Shown: positions 37,586-47,061 of the stretch, piece by piece | How the letters are laid out: the number at the start of each line of letters is the position of its first letter | How positions within the stretch are numbered: position 1 is the first letter of the stretch | Source of the DNA: Pseudoxanthomonas sp. PXM01 | Lineage (GTDB): Bacteria > Pseudomonadota > Gammaproteobacteria > Xanthomonadales > Xanthomonadaceae | Direction: 5' to 3' | Assembly: GCF_014851815.1 (NCBI RefSeq) | Contig: NZ_JACVAJ010000003.1 | Location: 62,001-126,000 of the forward strand | DNA length: 64,000 bases | Translations under genes and position numbers: made by a program | The notes under the pieces: model-generated | Seen by the model: the letters and a program-made list of their open reading frames with translations, nothing else | The model's database searches: none | Told to the model about the DNA's origin: nothing

Positions 37586-39040
37586 TCACAGCAGCGGCGA
37601 CATCAGACGCGCCAACGCCTCGGGCAGCCGGTGGCGCCAGAGCGAGCGGTGCCGCTGGAGCCGGACGGGCTCGCTGGCAGCGATCTCGCCTTCCAGCCAT
37701 TGCGCCAGCGTGCCGGCGACGCCACGGTCGCGAAACATCATGGAAATCTCGAAGTTCAGCCGGAAGCTGCGATGGTCGAAGTTGGCGCTGCCGATGATGG
37801 CCAGCGCGTCGTCGCACAGCAGCGCCTTGCTGTGCATCATCCGCGGCCCGTACTCGTACACCTTAACGCCTGCCGCCAGCAGCTCTTCGAAGTAGGAGCG
37901 CGCCGCCAGCGTGACCAGACGCGAGTCGCTGACCTTGGGCACCACCAGCCGCACGTCGAGCCCACCGAGCGCGGCGGAGGTCAGCGCCATCCGCGCGGCC
38001 TCGCCGGGCACGAAGTAGGGTGTCACCAGCCATACACGCTGCCTGGCTTCATGGATCGCGGCGACCTTCGCGCGATGGATCGGCTCCCATGCGGAATCCG
38101 GTCCCGAGACCAGCGCCTGCACGGCGATGCCGCCACGCACGTTCGCGTCGTTCGCACTCCACAGGCGCGTGCCCTGGAAGTCCTTGCGCTGCTGTCCGGT
38201 CGCGTAGACCCAATCTTCGACGAACACCTGCTGGATGCTGCGCACGATCTCGCCTTCCAGCCGCAGGTGCAGGTCGCGATAGGCATCCTCGCGCAGCGAC
38301 TCGTCCTCGTCGTCGGTGACGTTGATGCCGCCCGTGAAGGCGATGCGTCCGTCGACCACGACGATCTTGCGATGCGTACGCAGGTTGAGCCAGGGCCGGG
38401 TGAAGGGCCGGAACCGCGTCGGGTGGAACCAGGCATACTCGCCGCCCGCCGCGACCAGCGCATTCAACGCGCGCTTCTTCAGCCGGTTGGAGCCCACCGC
38501 ATCCAGCAACAACCGTACCTTCACGCCTTCGCGTGCCTTCACCGCCAACGCGTCGAGCACGCGCTGCCCGGTGCGGTCGCCGTTGAAGATGTAGTACTCC
38601 ACGTGGATGTGGTTCTCCGCGACCGCGATGGCGTCGAGGATCGCCTGGTACGTGGCACAGCCGTCCACCAGCTGCTGCACGGACGTCGCCGTGGACGGCG
38701 GCAGCCCGGTGGTCTTCTGGGCCAGCATCGGCAGCTCGGCACTGTTGCCATCCGCCGGCGCGAAGACCTCGTAACTCTCCACGCCTTCGCGCGAACGCGT
38801 GCGGCGCAGCTGGTGCCGCTTGATGCGTTGCGGACCGAGCAGGAAGTAGATCAGGTAGCCCACATAAGGCAGCAACGCCAGCGAGAGCAGCCAGCTCAAC
38901 GTGGCCACCGGCTCGCGCTTCTGCAGGATGATCCACGAGCACAGCGGCACCAGGTACAGCAGCCACGCCAGCGTCACCCACCACTGGAGGTGGGGCAGCG
39001 AAGAGAAGAAGTCGCCCAAGGCGGCAAGCATGTCGTGCAT
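37586..39040 (-). CDS. cls: Cardiolipin synthase
   Basis: This 484-residue protein of the phospholipase D superfamily joins two phosphatidylglycerol molecules to make cardiolipin. Two N-terminal helices (LQWWVTLAWLLYLVPLCSWIILQ and SWLLSLALLPYVGYLIYFLLG) anchor it in the inner membrane. Two HKD motifs follow: HRKIVVVDGRIAFTGGINVTDD and MHSKALLCDDALAIIGSANFDHRSF. The length matches ClsA/B-type enzymes. It ends 66 bases before the small membrane-protein gene on the same strand. Confidence 0.93.
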   Translation of the reverse strand: MHDMLAALGDFFSSLPHLQWWVTLAWLLYLVPLCSWIILQKREPVATLSWLLSLALLPYVGYLIYFLLGPQRIKRHQLRRTRSREGVESYEVFAPADGNSAELPMLAQKTTGLPPSTATSVQQLVDGCATYQAILDAIAVAENHIHVEYYIFNGDRTGQRVLDALAVKAREGVKVRLLLDAVGSNRLKKRALNALVAAGGEYAWFHPTRFRPFTRPWLNLRTHRKIVVVDGRIAFTGGINVTDDEDESLREDAYRDLHLRLEGEIVRSIQQVFVEDWVYATGQQRKDFQGTRLWSANDANVRGGIAVQALVSGPDSAWEPIHRAKVAAIHEARQRVWLVTPYFVPGEAARMALTSAALGGLDVRLVVPKVSDSRLVTLAARSYFEELLAAGVKVYEYGPRMMHSKALLCDDALAIIGSANFDHRSFRLNFEISMMFRDRGVAGTLAQWLEGEIAASEPVRLQRHRSLWRHRLPEALARLMSPLL

Positions 39041-39097
39041 CTGAGGATTCTATTCGGTGTCGCGGCGCCTGCGACGGGGGTAGCGTAGGCTGCCCGC

Positions 39098-40186
39098 ATG
39101 ACGACGAGGGGACGGCCGGGTATCAAGGGACGGGGTTCCACCGGCTACCTGCCGGGCCGGTTCGCCGTGACCACGCCGGAGACGGTCGACGACGGTTGGC
39201 ATGACGCCGACACCGAGGGCGACATCGCGTCCGCGCCGCAGACCCAGGTGATCGAAGAGGTCGCACGCAGCGTCATCACCCGCAACCAGTCGCCGGACAT
39301 CCCGTTCGACCAGTCGTTGAACCCGTATCGCGGCTGTGAGCATGGCTGTTCCTACTGCTTCGCCCGCCCCTCGCACGCCTACCTCGACCTATCGCCGGGG
39401 CTGGACTTCGAAACGAAGATCTTCGCCAAGACCAACGCCGCCGACGTGCTGCGGCGCGAGCTGTCGAAGCGGGGTTACGAACCGAAGCCGATCTCGCTGG
39501 GCATCAACACCGACGCCTATCAGCCGACCGAACGCAGGCTGCAGCTGACACGCCGGATCATCGAGGTGCTGGCCGAGACGAAGCATCCGTTCTCGCTGAT
39601 CACCAAGAACGCGCTGATCGAGCGCGATGTGGATCTGCTGGCGCCCATGGCGCGGGAGAACCTGGTGCACGTCTACTTCTCCATCACCACGTTGGACAAC
39701 GGCCTGTCCTCGCGACTGGAACCTCGCGCCTCGGCGCCGCACAGTCGTCTGCGGGCGGTGAAGCGCCTCGGCGAGGCCGGCATACCGGTGGGCGTGATGT
39801 TCGCGCCGGTCATTCCGTGGGTGAACGACCACGAGCTGGAAGCGGTGCTCGATGCGGCCCGGGACGCGGGCGCCACCGCGGCCGGCTACGTGCTGCTGCG
39901 GCTGCCGCATGAAGTCGCCCCGCTGTTCCGCGACTGGTTGCAGACGCACCTGCCGGATCGCGCGGCGCATGTGATGAGCACGATCCAGCAACTGCGGGGT
40001 GGCAAGGATTACGACAGCCGCTTCGGCACGCGGCTCCGTGGCGAGGGCGTGTACGCGAACCTGTTGGCGCGCCGCTTCGCGCTGGCACTGAAGCGCTCCG
40101 GCTTCGAGGGTCGGCGCCATCCGCCGTTCGATTGCACGCGTTTCGTCGCGCCACGCGAGCCGTCGCCGCAGGGCGAGCTGTTCTGA
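39098..40186 (+). CDS. PA0069-family radical SAM protein
   Basis: This 362-residue protein has the 4Fe-4S motif CEHGCSYC (Cys80, 84, 87) in the context NPYRGCEHGCSYCFARPSHAYL. That context is characteristic of the PA0069 radical-SAM family, related to spore photoproduct lyase-like enzymes. The TIM-barrel half continues through SLGINTDAYQPTERRLQLTR. The reaction of the family is not established. It is divergent from cls with 57 bases between starts, so a compact bidirectional promoter is expected. Confidence 0.85.
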   Translation: MTTRGRPGIKGRGSTGYLPGRFAVTTPETVDDGWHDADTEGDIASAPQTQVIEEVARSVITRNQSPDIPFDQSLNPYRGCEHGCSYCFARPSHAYLDLSPGLDFETKIFAKTNAADVLRRELSKRGYEPKPISLGINTDAYQPTERRLQLTRRIIEVLAETKHPFSLITKNALIERDVDLLAPMARENLVHVYFSITTLDNGLSSRLEPRASAPHSRLRAVKRLGEAGIPVGVMFAPVIPWVNDHELEAVLDAARDAGATAAGYVLLRLPHEVAPLFRDWLQTHLPDRAAHVMSTIQQLRGGKDYDSRFGTRLRGEGVYANLLARRFALALKRSGFEGRRHPPFDCTRFVAPREPSPQGELF

Positions 40187-40274
40187 GGCTTCGACGTCGC
40201 GCTGCGACGATCGGTCACATCGAAAGCGCCACGCGCCTGACGACAATGCAGGCTTCCGTTCGTGCGCGTGCCCC

Positions 40275-40823
40275 ATGATCCAGTCGCTCTACCTGGCCGG
40301 TCCCGACATCTTCCGTCCCGATGCCGTCGCGCATGGCGAACGGCTCAAGGCGTTGTGCGCGCGCTACGGTTTCGAAGGGCTGTTCCCGCTGGACGCGCAG
40401 GTCGCCGGCCACGCCACCGGTGATCCGCGCGAGACCGCACGCTGGATCTACCGTGCGGACCTCGGCCTGCTCGATGCCGCCGACGCCGTGTTGGCCAACC
40501 TCGACTTTTTTCGTGGCGCCGAGCCGGACAGCGGCACCTGTTTCGAGGTCGGCTACGCGATCGCGCGCGGCAAGCCCGTCTACGGCTACGTGCCCGAAGG
40601 TGGTGGCCTGGCCGAGCGCATACGCCAGCGGTGTCCCCAGTATCTCGGTGCGGAAGGCGGGCTCGACGCGTCTGGATGGGAGCTCGAGGAGTTCGGCCTG
40701 CCAGTCAACCTGATGCTGGCCGTGCCCAGCGTGATCGTCGTGGGCGGTGCGGAAGTCGCCCTGCAGCGCATGCGTGCCGACATGGATGCAGGCCTGATGC
40801 GCCTGTCAGCGGCTGCCGTATAG
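40275..40823 (+). CDS. Nucleoside 2-deoxyribosyltransferase
   Basis: This 182-residue enzyme of the NDT family transfers the deoxyribose of deoxynucleosides between bases or hydrolyses them. The opening YLAGPDIFRPDAVAHGERLKALCARYGF, the DAADAVLANLDFFRG segment and the SGTCFEVGYAIARGKPVYGY segment with catalytic Glu91 are diagnostic. Its 3' end runs 18 bases into the 3' end of the convergent oxygenase gene. No partner for nucleoside salvage is adjacent. Confidence 0.86.
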   Translation: MIQSLYLAGPDIFRPDAVAHGERLKALCARYGFEGLFPLDAQVAGHATGDPRETARWIYRADLGLLDAADAVLANLDFFRGAEPDSGTCFEVGYAIARGKPVYGYVPEGGGLAERIRQRCPQYLGAEGGLDASGWELEEFGLPVNLMLAVPSVIVVGGAEVALQRMRADMDAGLMRLSAAAV

Positions 40824-41513
40824 CCGCTCCGCGCGCTGGAACAGCACCCAGCTGGTCGCGATGTACTTGTCGCCGTGCAGCGGCCGGTTGCCGCGATGGG
40901 TATGGGTGAATGCGGTGGGCGCGATCAGCAGGCTGCCCGTGCGCGGCACGATCTTGCGTTGCTGGTGGAAGAACTCGGTCTCGCCGGCGCCGAAACCATC
41001 GTTGAGATAGATCGTCCACAGCACATGGCGGTGCAGGGTCTCGGCATCCACAGCTTTCGGGAACAGTTCGCAGTGCCAGTACGGATACCCGCCCTCGCCC
41101 GCGGCGTAGCGCTGCAGGTTGATCTTGCCGGGCACGAAGACCTTCATCACCAGCTTCATCAGCGCGGCATCGTCCATGCCGGCGACATCGTCGTAGCGCA
41201 GGCGGCGTAGCACGCCCTCCGCATCCGGCTGTTGCAGCATCAACGGTGCGATCAGGCTGAAGGGGTACTTGCGCAGGTACTGCTGCAGGCCGCTGAGCAC
41301 GGCCAGGTTGAGGCGCTGTTCCACGTCGCGCCAGTCGGCGACACCGCTGATGCCGATGTCGCGGCTGTGCTTCAGCTCGGGATAGTGGCCGCCGCCCACG
41401 TGTCCCGGCCGGTCCTGCCCACTGCTGTCGAAGCGGGCGACGATGGCGCGGCACGTGTCCGCGTCCAGTGCGTCCGGGTAGACCTCGATGAAGTCGGCGG
41501 CCGTGGCGTTCAT
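40806..41513 (-). CDS. 2OG-Fe(II) oxygenase (prolyl-4-hydroxylase-like)
   Basis: This 235-residue protein of the double-stranded beta-helix dioxygenase superfamily should hydroxylate a protein or small molecule with 2-oxoglutarate, iron and oxygen. Likely iron ligands are His and Glu in YWHCELFPK and the later His in a THTHRGNRPLHGDKYIATSW segment; the Arg or Lys near them would bind 2-oxoglutarate. The order is as in P4Hc/SM-20-type enzymes, but residue roles are inferred. The gene overlaps the convergent deoxyribosyltransferase by 18 bases at the 3' ends. Confidence 0.75.
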   Translation of the reverse strand: MNATAADFIEVYPDALDADTCRAIVARFDSSGQDRPGHVGGGHYPELKHSRDIGISGVADWRDVEQRLNLAVLSGLQQYLRKYPFSLIAPLMLQQPDAEGVLRRLRYDDVAGMDDAALMKLVMKVFVPGKINLQRYAAGEGGYPYWHCELFPKAVDAETLHRHVLWTIYLNDGFGAGETEFFHQQRKIVPRTGSLLIAPTAFTHTHRGNRPLHGDKYIATSWVLFQRAERLYGSR

Positions 41514-41547
41514 CGCCCGATTCTAGCCGCCAACGCGTTCGCTCCCG

Positions 41548-42579
41548 TCACGCCGCCGCGGTGTCGTGCGCCAGGTGGTAACCGACGGCCGCCTCGACTT
41601 CCTTCTTCGAGCCCAGGAACACCGGCACGCGCTGGTGCAGCTGGGTCGGGCGCAGCGACAGGATGTCCTCGCGGCCGGTGCTGGCGGCGCCGCCGGCTTG
41701 CTCGACCAACATGCCCATCGGGTTGGCCTCGTACATCAGCCGCAGCTTGCCGGCCTTGCCCGGGTCCTTGCGGTCCCACGGGTAGATGAAGATGCCGCCG
41801 CGGGTCAGGATGCGGTGCACGTCGGCGACCATGCTGGCGATCCAGCGCATGTTGAAATCCTTGCCGCGCGGGCCTTCTTTGCCGGCGAGCAGGTCGCTGA
41901 CGTAGCCCTGCATCGGCGCCTCCCAGTGGCGCTGGTTCGACATGTTGATGGCGAATTCCTTGGTCTCCTCCGGAATGCGCATGTCGCGCTGGGTCAGCAC
42001 GAAGGCGCCCTGCTCGCGGTCCAGCGTGAACGCATGGGTGCCGTTGCCGGTGGTCAGCACCAGCATCGTGCTGGGCCCGTAGATACAGTAGCCGGCGGCG
42101 ACCTGCTCGCGACCCGGCTGCAGGAAGTGCTCGTCGCCCGGCTTGGTCACGCCGTCCGGGCTGCGCAGCACCGAGAAGATGGTGCCGACCGAGACGTTGA
42201 CGTCGATGTTGGAGCTGCCGTCCAGCGGATCGAACAGCAGCAGGAAGCCGCCGCGCGGATAGGCGTCCGGGATCGGCTGGCTGTGGTCCATTTCCTCCGA
42301 GGCGCACGCGGCCAGGTGGCCGCCCCAGGCGTTGGCTTCCAGCAGGATGTCGTTGCTCAGCACGTCCAGCTTCTTCTGCGCCTCGCCCTGCACGTTGCCG
42401 GTGCCGGCGTCGCCCAGTACGCCGCCCAGGGCGCCCTTGCTGACCGCGATCGAGATGCTGGTGCAGGCGCGGGCCACCACCGCGATCAGCTGGCGCAGGT
42501 CGGCGCTGATGCGGCCGGCGCGCTGTTCTTCGATCAGGTAGCGGCTCAGCGAGACGGCGGACGGAGCGGGAGCGGGCAT
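41548..42579 (-). CDS. fbp: Fructose-1,6-bisphosphatase class I
   Basis: This 343-residue enzyme removes the 1-phosphate from fructose 1,6-bisphosphate in gluconeogenesis, with Mg. Key motifs are EEMDHSQ (metal-binding Glu), [21 protein letters not shown] (DPLDGSS loop), GDEHFLQPG, and the late [27 protein letters not shown]. The start [19 protein letters not shown] was chosen because the next upstream in-frame Met does not give a family-like N terminus. It is divergent from the MgtC-like gene with about 100 bases between them. Confidence 0.93.
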   Translation of the reverse strand: MPAPAPSAVSLSRYLIEEQRAGRISADLRQLIAVVARACTSISIAVSKGALGGVLGDAGTGNVQGEAQKKLDVLSNDILLEANAWGGHLAACASEEMDHSQPIPDAYPRGGFLLLFDPLDGSSNIDVNVSVGTIFSVLRSPDGVTKPGDEHFLQPGREQVAAGYCIYGPSTMLVLTTGNGTHAFTLDREQGAFVLTQRDMRIPEETKEFAINMSNQRHWEAPMQGYVSDLLAGKEGPRGKDFNMRWIASMVADVHRILTRGGIFIYPWDRKDPGKAGKLRLMYEANPMGMLVEQAGGAASTGREDILSLRPTQLHQRVPVFLGSKKEVEAAVGYHLAHDTAAA

Positions 42580-42677
42580 GATGGGGTCCACGGCGAAGGT
42601 GGCGCGCATTGTCCGGGTTAATGAGACCAATGCAAGACCAGTCGCTATGCTTGCGGACCTGAACGAGGAAGGATCGG

Positions 42678-43913
42678 ATGGACGAAGCGACCCCGCAGAC
42701 CTGGCTGGCCCTGTCCTCGGCGCTGGGGCTGGGCCTGCTGATCGGGTTGGTGCGCGAACGCAGCGGCGGGCGCGGCCACCGGATCGCCGGCCTGCGCACG
42801 CATGCGCTGGTGGCGCTGGGTGCGGCGGTCGCCGCCTCGCTGGGCCAGCCGGTGCTGCTGGTCGGCCTGGGCATCACCGGCGTCCTTGCTGCAATGGCCT
42901 ACCGGGCGACCCACCGGGACGACCCCGGCCTGACCAGCGAGGTGACGCTGGTGGTGACCTTTCTGCTCGGCGCGATGGCGATGCGCACGCCGGCGCTGGC
43001 GACCGGGCTGGCGGTCGTCGTCGCCGTGCTGCTGTACGCCAAGCAGCCGCTGCACGAACTGACCCGCGAGACCTTCAGCGAGCGCGAAGTCTTCGACGGC
43101 CTGCTGCTGCTGGCGTCGGCGCTGGTGATCCTGCCGATCCTGCCGGACCGCGCCATCGGCCCGTTCGAGGCGATCAACCTGGCGACGATCTGGAAGCTGG
43201 TCGTGCTGGTGATGGCGGTCAGCGCGCTGGGTCACATCGTGCTGCGTCTGGTCGGCAATCGCTGGGGACTGGCAGCGGCCGGCTTCTTCGCCGGCTATGT
43301 ATCGTCGACCGCGGCGACGATCGGCTTCGGCCAGCGGGCGAAGGAAACCCCGGCGCTGCTGCGTTCTGCCGTGGCAGCCGCGCTGCTGTCCAATCTCGCC
43401 TCGCTGACGCTGTGCGTGCCGATCCTGTGGGCGGTGTCGCCGCCGCTGGTGCGCGACCTGCTGCCTGAGCTGTGCGTGATCGGCGCGGTCCTGCTGGCGG
43501 GTGGCCTCGTCGGCCTGCGCGCCGGCCGCGACGAAACGGTGAAACCGCCGACCTCCGAAAGCCGCATGTTCCGCTTCGGCCAGGCACTGGGTTTCGCCCT
43601 GCTGGTCGCGGTGCTGACGTTCGTTGCGGCCGCGCTGGCGGCGTGGATCGGCCCGCGCGGCGCGATGGCGGCGGCTGCGCTGTCTGCTGCGGCGGAACTG
43701 CATGCCGCGGTGGCGACACTGGCCAACCAGTTCGCCCGTGGCGGCCTTGAAGCGGCGGAGGCACGCTGGTGGATGCTGGCGCTGCTGTCGGCCAGCCTGA
43801 TTGCCAAGTCGGTGATCGCCTGGGTCAGCGGAGGCGCGGCGTATGGCCTGCGCGTGTCGGCAGGTTTGCTGATCGCGCTCGCTGCGGGTGCGGCGATGGT
43901 GTGGGTGTTCTGA
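42678..43913 (+). CDS. MgtC/SapB-type membrane protein with DUF4010 domain
   Basis: This 411-residue integral membrane protein has about ten helices. The N-terminal MgtC-like unit has [34 protein letters not shown] and [12 protein letters not shown]. The longer C-terminal DUF4010 half begins near [20 protein letters not shown]. MgtC proteins are linked to Mg stress and survival in hosts, but full-length members of this size have no known substrate. It reads away from fbp. Confidence 0.82.
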   Translation: MDEATPQTWLALSSALGLGLLIGLVRERSGGRGHRIAGLRTHALVALGAAVAASLGQPVLLVGLGITGVLAAMAYRATHRDDPGLTSEVTLVVTFLLGAMAMRTPALATGLAVVVAVLLYAKQPLHELTRETFSEREVFDGLLLLASALVILPILPDRAIGPFEAINLATIWKLVVLVMAVSALGHIVLRLVGNRWGLAAAGFFAGYVSSTAATIGFGQRAKETPALLRSAVAAALLSNLASLTLCVPILWAVSPPLVRDLLPELCVIGAVLLAGGLVGLRAGRDETVKPPTSESRMFRFGQALGFALLVAVLTFVAAALAAWIGPRGAMAAAALSAAAELHAAVATLANQFARGGLEAAEARWWMLALLSASLIAKSVIAWVSGGAAYGLRVSAGLLIALAAGAAMVWVF

Positions 43914-43930
43914 GGTGCCTGTGATGCCGG

Positions 43931-43999
43931 GTGTGGGAGCGACGTCAGTCGCGATGCTTTTCCCATGGCAGTCCATCGCGACTGACGTCGCTCCCACAG
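43931..43999. repeat. REP-like palindromic repeat, copy 2
   Basis: TGTGGGAGCGACGTCAGTCGCGATG and CATCGCGACTGACGTCGCTCCCACA (each split over a short AT-rich spacer) form the same palindrome as copy 1. It lies between the convergent MgtC-like and response-regulator genes. Confidence 0.9.
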
Positions 44000-44018
44000 G
44001 AAGCAAGGTCGGCGCTCT

Positions 44019-44648
44019 TCAGATGATCCGCAGCGTGATCGCCTTCAGCACGGCGCGGGTGCGGTCGCGCGTGCCCAGCTTGTCGAGGATGGTGGAGACG
44101 TAGTTCTTCACCGTGCCCTCGGCCAGGAACAGCGTGCGCGCGATTTCCTTGTTCGAGTAGCCGCCGGCGAGCAGGCGCAGGATCGCGACCTCGCGCTCGC
44201 TGAAAGTATCGGTCGGCGGCGCTTCGTCGCGGAAACGGAAGCGTGCGCGCACGGGATCGGTGCTCACCGGCTGCAGCAGGGTCTCGCCGGCCGCGACGCG
44301 CTGGATGGCGTCGTGCAGGTCTTCGGGTGCGGCGTCCTTCAGCAGGAAGCCTTGTGCGCCGGCATCGGTGGCGCGCAGCAGCAGGTCGCTGTCGTCGAAG
44401 GTGGTGAGCAGCAGGAACGGGGTGCGATCACCGCGTTCGCGCAGCTTGATCAGCGCGTCGATGCCGTCCACGCCGGGCATGCGGATATCGCTGAGCACCA
44501 CGTCCACCGGTTGCGACTCCAGCTTCGCCAGCAGATCGGCGCCGTCATCGGCCTCGAACACCACCTCGACCTGCTGCGCCTTCAGCAGGGCGCGCAGGCC
44601 GGCGCGGACCAGCGCCTGGTCGTCGGCCAGGGCGACGCGCACGCTCAT
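44019..44648 (-). CDS. LuxR/NarL-type response regulator (DesR-like)
   Basis: This 209-residue protein has a receiver domain with the acidic DD pair, phosphorylatable Asp in VVLSDIRMPGVDG (near residue 54) and Lys in FLLKDAAPEDL. A C-terminal LuxR helix-turn-helix follows (FSEREVAILRLLAGGYSNKEIARTLFLAEGTVKNYVSTILDKLG). It overlaps the histidine-kinase gene by four bases, so the pair is co-translated. DesR is the best-known relative, controlling membrane lipid desaturation, but target genes here are unknown. Confidence 0.92.
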   Translation of the reverse strand: MSVRVALADDQALVRAGLRALLKAQQVEVVFEADDGADLLAKLESQPVDVVLSDIRMPGVDGIDALIKLRERGDRTPFLLLTTFDDSDLLLRATDAGAQGFLLKDAAPEDLHDAIQRVAAGETLLQPVSTDPVRARFRFRDEAPPTDTFSEREVAILRLLAGGYSNKEIARTLFLAEGTVKNYVSTILDKLGTRDRTRAVLKAITLRII

Positions 44649-45751
44649 GCGGGCAGCCTCACGTCTATGCGCAGGCCACCTGTGGCGCTGCTGCCCAGCT
44701 GCACGTCACCCCCCAGAGCGGCGACGCGCTCACGGATGCCCGACAGGCCGTTGCCTTCGCGCACACGCCCTTTGAGGCGGCCATCGTCTTCGATCTGCAG
44801 GTGCATGCCTGCGTCCTCCTTCTTCAATGACACGGTCAGCGTCTCCGCACTGGCATGGCGCGCGGCATTCGTCAGGCACTCCTGGACGATGCGCAGCAGC
44901 GACTCGGCAACGGCAGGATCATCGACCTTCACGCCCTCCTCGATACGCAAGTCCAGCGCCGGCCGCGGCAGCGGCGCAGCGAGCGCGCGGATCGCCGTCT
45001 GCAGGTCGAGTCCGCGCGAGTCGCGCATGGCCTGCACCACGCTGCGGATGTCGTCCAGCAATTCCGTCGAAAGTTGCTGCGCGATGCGGATCTCTTCCCG
45101 TGTCCCCAGCGCCGGATCGCTCGCCAGGGCACGCAGGTTGAGCTTCATCGCGGTCAGCTTGTGGCCGGCGACGTCATGCAGTTCGCGTGCGACGCGCAGG
45201 CGCTCGGCATCGCGCGCGCTGTCGGCCAGCAGGGCGCGTGTCGCCAGCAGATCCGCATTGACGCGCGCGAGCGTGTCGCGGGAGTCCTCGGCACGCCGTG
45301 CGTAATGCACGCACAGCCCGGCGAGCGCCTGGAAGCCGAGGTTGATCAGCACCATCGTGAACGGCGCACCGAACTCATGGTGCACCATCATCAGGTAGAA
45401 GCCGAGATTCAACAGCGCCGTTGCGCCGATCAACCAGCGCGGCGACAGGAGGTTCGTGGCGCAGGCGACCCAGACGACCAGCAACACCTGTGCGGTACCG
45501 ATGCGCGGCGTCAGCCAGCCCAGCAGCAGTGCGAGGCCGGCCATCGCGACCAAGGCCAACTGCCGGGGGCGCTCCCACGTCTCTGGCGCCAGGGCGAACA
45601 GAAGGAATCCCAGTGCATACGCGGCCAGCGCCGCTGCCGCGGCCGGCAGCACGTCGGACGGCAGGAAGCGCAGGCCCAACGCGACGGCGGCGAGCGTGAA
45701 CGCGCCCGCCAGGGTCATGGGTTCGCGGAGTCGGGTCAGGGGCGTCCACAT
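44645..45751 (-). CDS. DesK-type sensor histidine kinase
   Basis: This 368-residue protein has about six membrane helices in the first 150 residues. A coiled linker follows, then the HisKA_3 phosphoacceptor segment ARELHDVAGHKLTAMKLNLRAL. The HATPase region carries RIVQECLTNAARHASA (N box), IEDDGRLKG and GLSGIRERVAALGG. It lacks a large sensor domain, as in DesK, so it probably senses membrane or lipid state through its helices. Its partner regulator follows with a four-base overlap. Confidence 0.92.
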   Translation of the reverse strand: MWTPLTRLREPMTLAGAFTLAAVALGLRFLPSDVLPAAAAALAAYALGFLLFALAPETWERPRQLALVAMAGLALLLGWLTPRIGTAQVLLVVWVACATNLLSPRWLIGATALLNLGFYLMMVHHEFGAPFTMVLINLGFQALAGLCVHYARRAEDSRDTLARVNADLLATRALLADSARDAERLRVARELHDVAGHKLTAMKLNLRALASDPALGTREEIRIAQQLSTELLDDIRSVVQAMRDSRGLDLQTAIRALAAPLPRPALDLRIEEGVKVDDPAVAESLLRIVQECLTNAARHASAETLTVSLKKEDAGMHLQIEDDGRLKGRVREGNGLSGIRERVAALGGDVQLGSSATGGLRIDVRLPA

Positions 45752-45832
45752 GCGCCCATGCTGTCGTGCGCGCTGCGCCGAGGCAATGGTTCGGACGAAA
45801 GTGGTGACTTCCGGCAGGTCAACCGGGGATCG

Positions 45833-47026
45833 TCAGAACGCGTCGCCCGGCACGCGCACCGCGCCTTCCATCAGCACGCGCGCGCTGCGGCTCATCACCG
45901 CCTTGGTCACCGCCCACTTGCCGTCGACCTGCTTCACGTCAGCACCCACGCGCAGCGTGCCGGACGGATGCCCGAACACCAGTACTTCGCGCGTGCCACC
46001 ACCGGCGGCCGCATTCACCACGGTGCCGGGCACGGCGGCCGCGGTGGCGATGGCGACCGAGGCGGTGCCCATCATCGCGTGGTGCAGCTTGCCCATCGAC
46101 ATCGCGCGCGCGAGCAGATCGATGTCGCCGGCCTGCACCGGCTTGCCGCTGGACGACACGTAATCCTTCGGTGGCGCGACGAACGCCACCTTCGGTGTCA
46201 GCGGCCGCTTCGCTGCGGCCTCGATGCTGTCGACCAGGCCCATGCGGACCGCACCGTGCGCGCGGATCGCTTCCAGCTTCGCCAGCGCGGCCTTGTCTTC
46301 GTTGATCGCACCCTGCAGCTCGGTGCCGTCGTAGCCCAGCGCCGCGGCCTCGACGAACACCACCGGCACGCCGGCATTGATCATCGTGGCCTTGAACACG
46401 CCTACGCTCGGCACGTTGAGATCGTCGACCAGATGGCCCGTCGGGAACATCGCACCGCCACCCTCGCCTTCGCCCTCGTCGGCCGGATCGATGAATTCGA
46501 GTTGCACTTCCGCGGCCGGGAACGTCACGCCGTCGAGTTCGAAGTCGCCGGTTTCCTGCACTTCGCCATTCGTCACCTGCACGTGGGCGACGATGGTCTT
46601 GTGGATGTTGGCCTGCCAGATGCGTACCGTGACCGTGCCGTTGGCGGGAATGCGGTCCGCGTCGATGAAGCCGTTGGCGATGGCGAACGGACCCACCGCC
46701 GACGACAGGTTTCCGCAGTTGCCGCTCCAGTCGATGAAGGACTCGTTGATCGGCACCTGGCCATACAGGTAGTCCACGTCATGCCCGGGCTGCGAGCTCG
46801 CCGCGATGATCACCACCTTGCTGGTGCTCGATGTCGCCCCGCCCATGCCGTCGGTGTGCTTGCCGTAGGGATCGGGCGAGCCGATTACGCGGCCCAGCAG
46901 CGCATCACGCACGGGGCCGGGCGCCTGTGCGCGCGCCGGAAGATCCTGCAGGCGGAAGAACACGCCTTTCGAGGTGCCGCCGCGCATGTAGGTGGCGGGG
47001 ATGCGGATCTGGGGGGCGTGGGACAT
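45833..47026 (-). CDS. prpF: 2-methylaconitate cis-trans isomerase PrpF
   Basis: This 397-residue protein of the PrpF/diaminopimelate-epimerase-like fold turns 2-methyl-trans-aconitate, made by AcnD, into the cis form that aconitase can hydrate. The opening IRIPATYMRGGTSKGVFFRLQDLP, the GMGGATSSTSKVVII segment and NCGNLSSAVGPFAI are family signatures. acnD lies upstream on the same strand, separated by two unrelated genes. prpB and prpC are not in the window next to it. Confidence 0.93.
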   Translation of the reverse strand: MSHAPQIRIPATYMRGGTSKGVFFRLQDLPARAQAPGPVRDALLGRVIGSPDPYGKHTDGMGGATSSTSKVVIIAASSQPGHDVDYLYGQVPINESFIDWSGNCGNLSSAVGPFAIANGFIDADRIPANGTVTVRIWQANIHKTIVAHVQVTNGEVQETGDFELDGVTFPAAEVQLEFIDPADEGEGEGGGAMFPTGHLVDDLNVPSVGVFKATMINAGVPVVFVEAAALGYDGTELQGAINEDKAALAKLEAIRAHGAVRMGLVDSIEAAAKRPLTPKVAFVAPPKDYVSSSGKPVQAGDIDLLARAMSMGKLHHAMMGTASVAIATAAAVPGTVVNAAAGGGTREVLVFGHPSGTLRVGADVKQVDGKWAVTKAVMSRSARVLMEGAVRVPGDAF

Positions 47027-47061
47027 GGAATTCTCAGACTCTTGAACGGATGACAGGGGGC

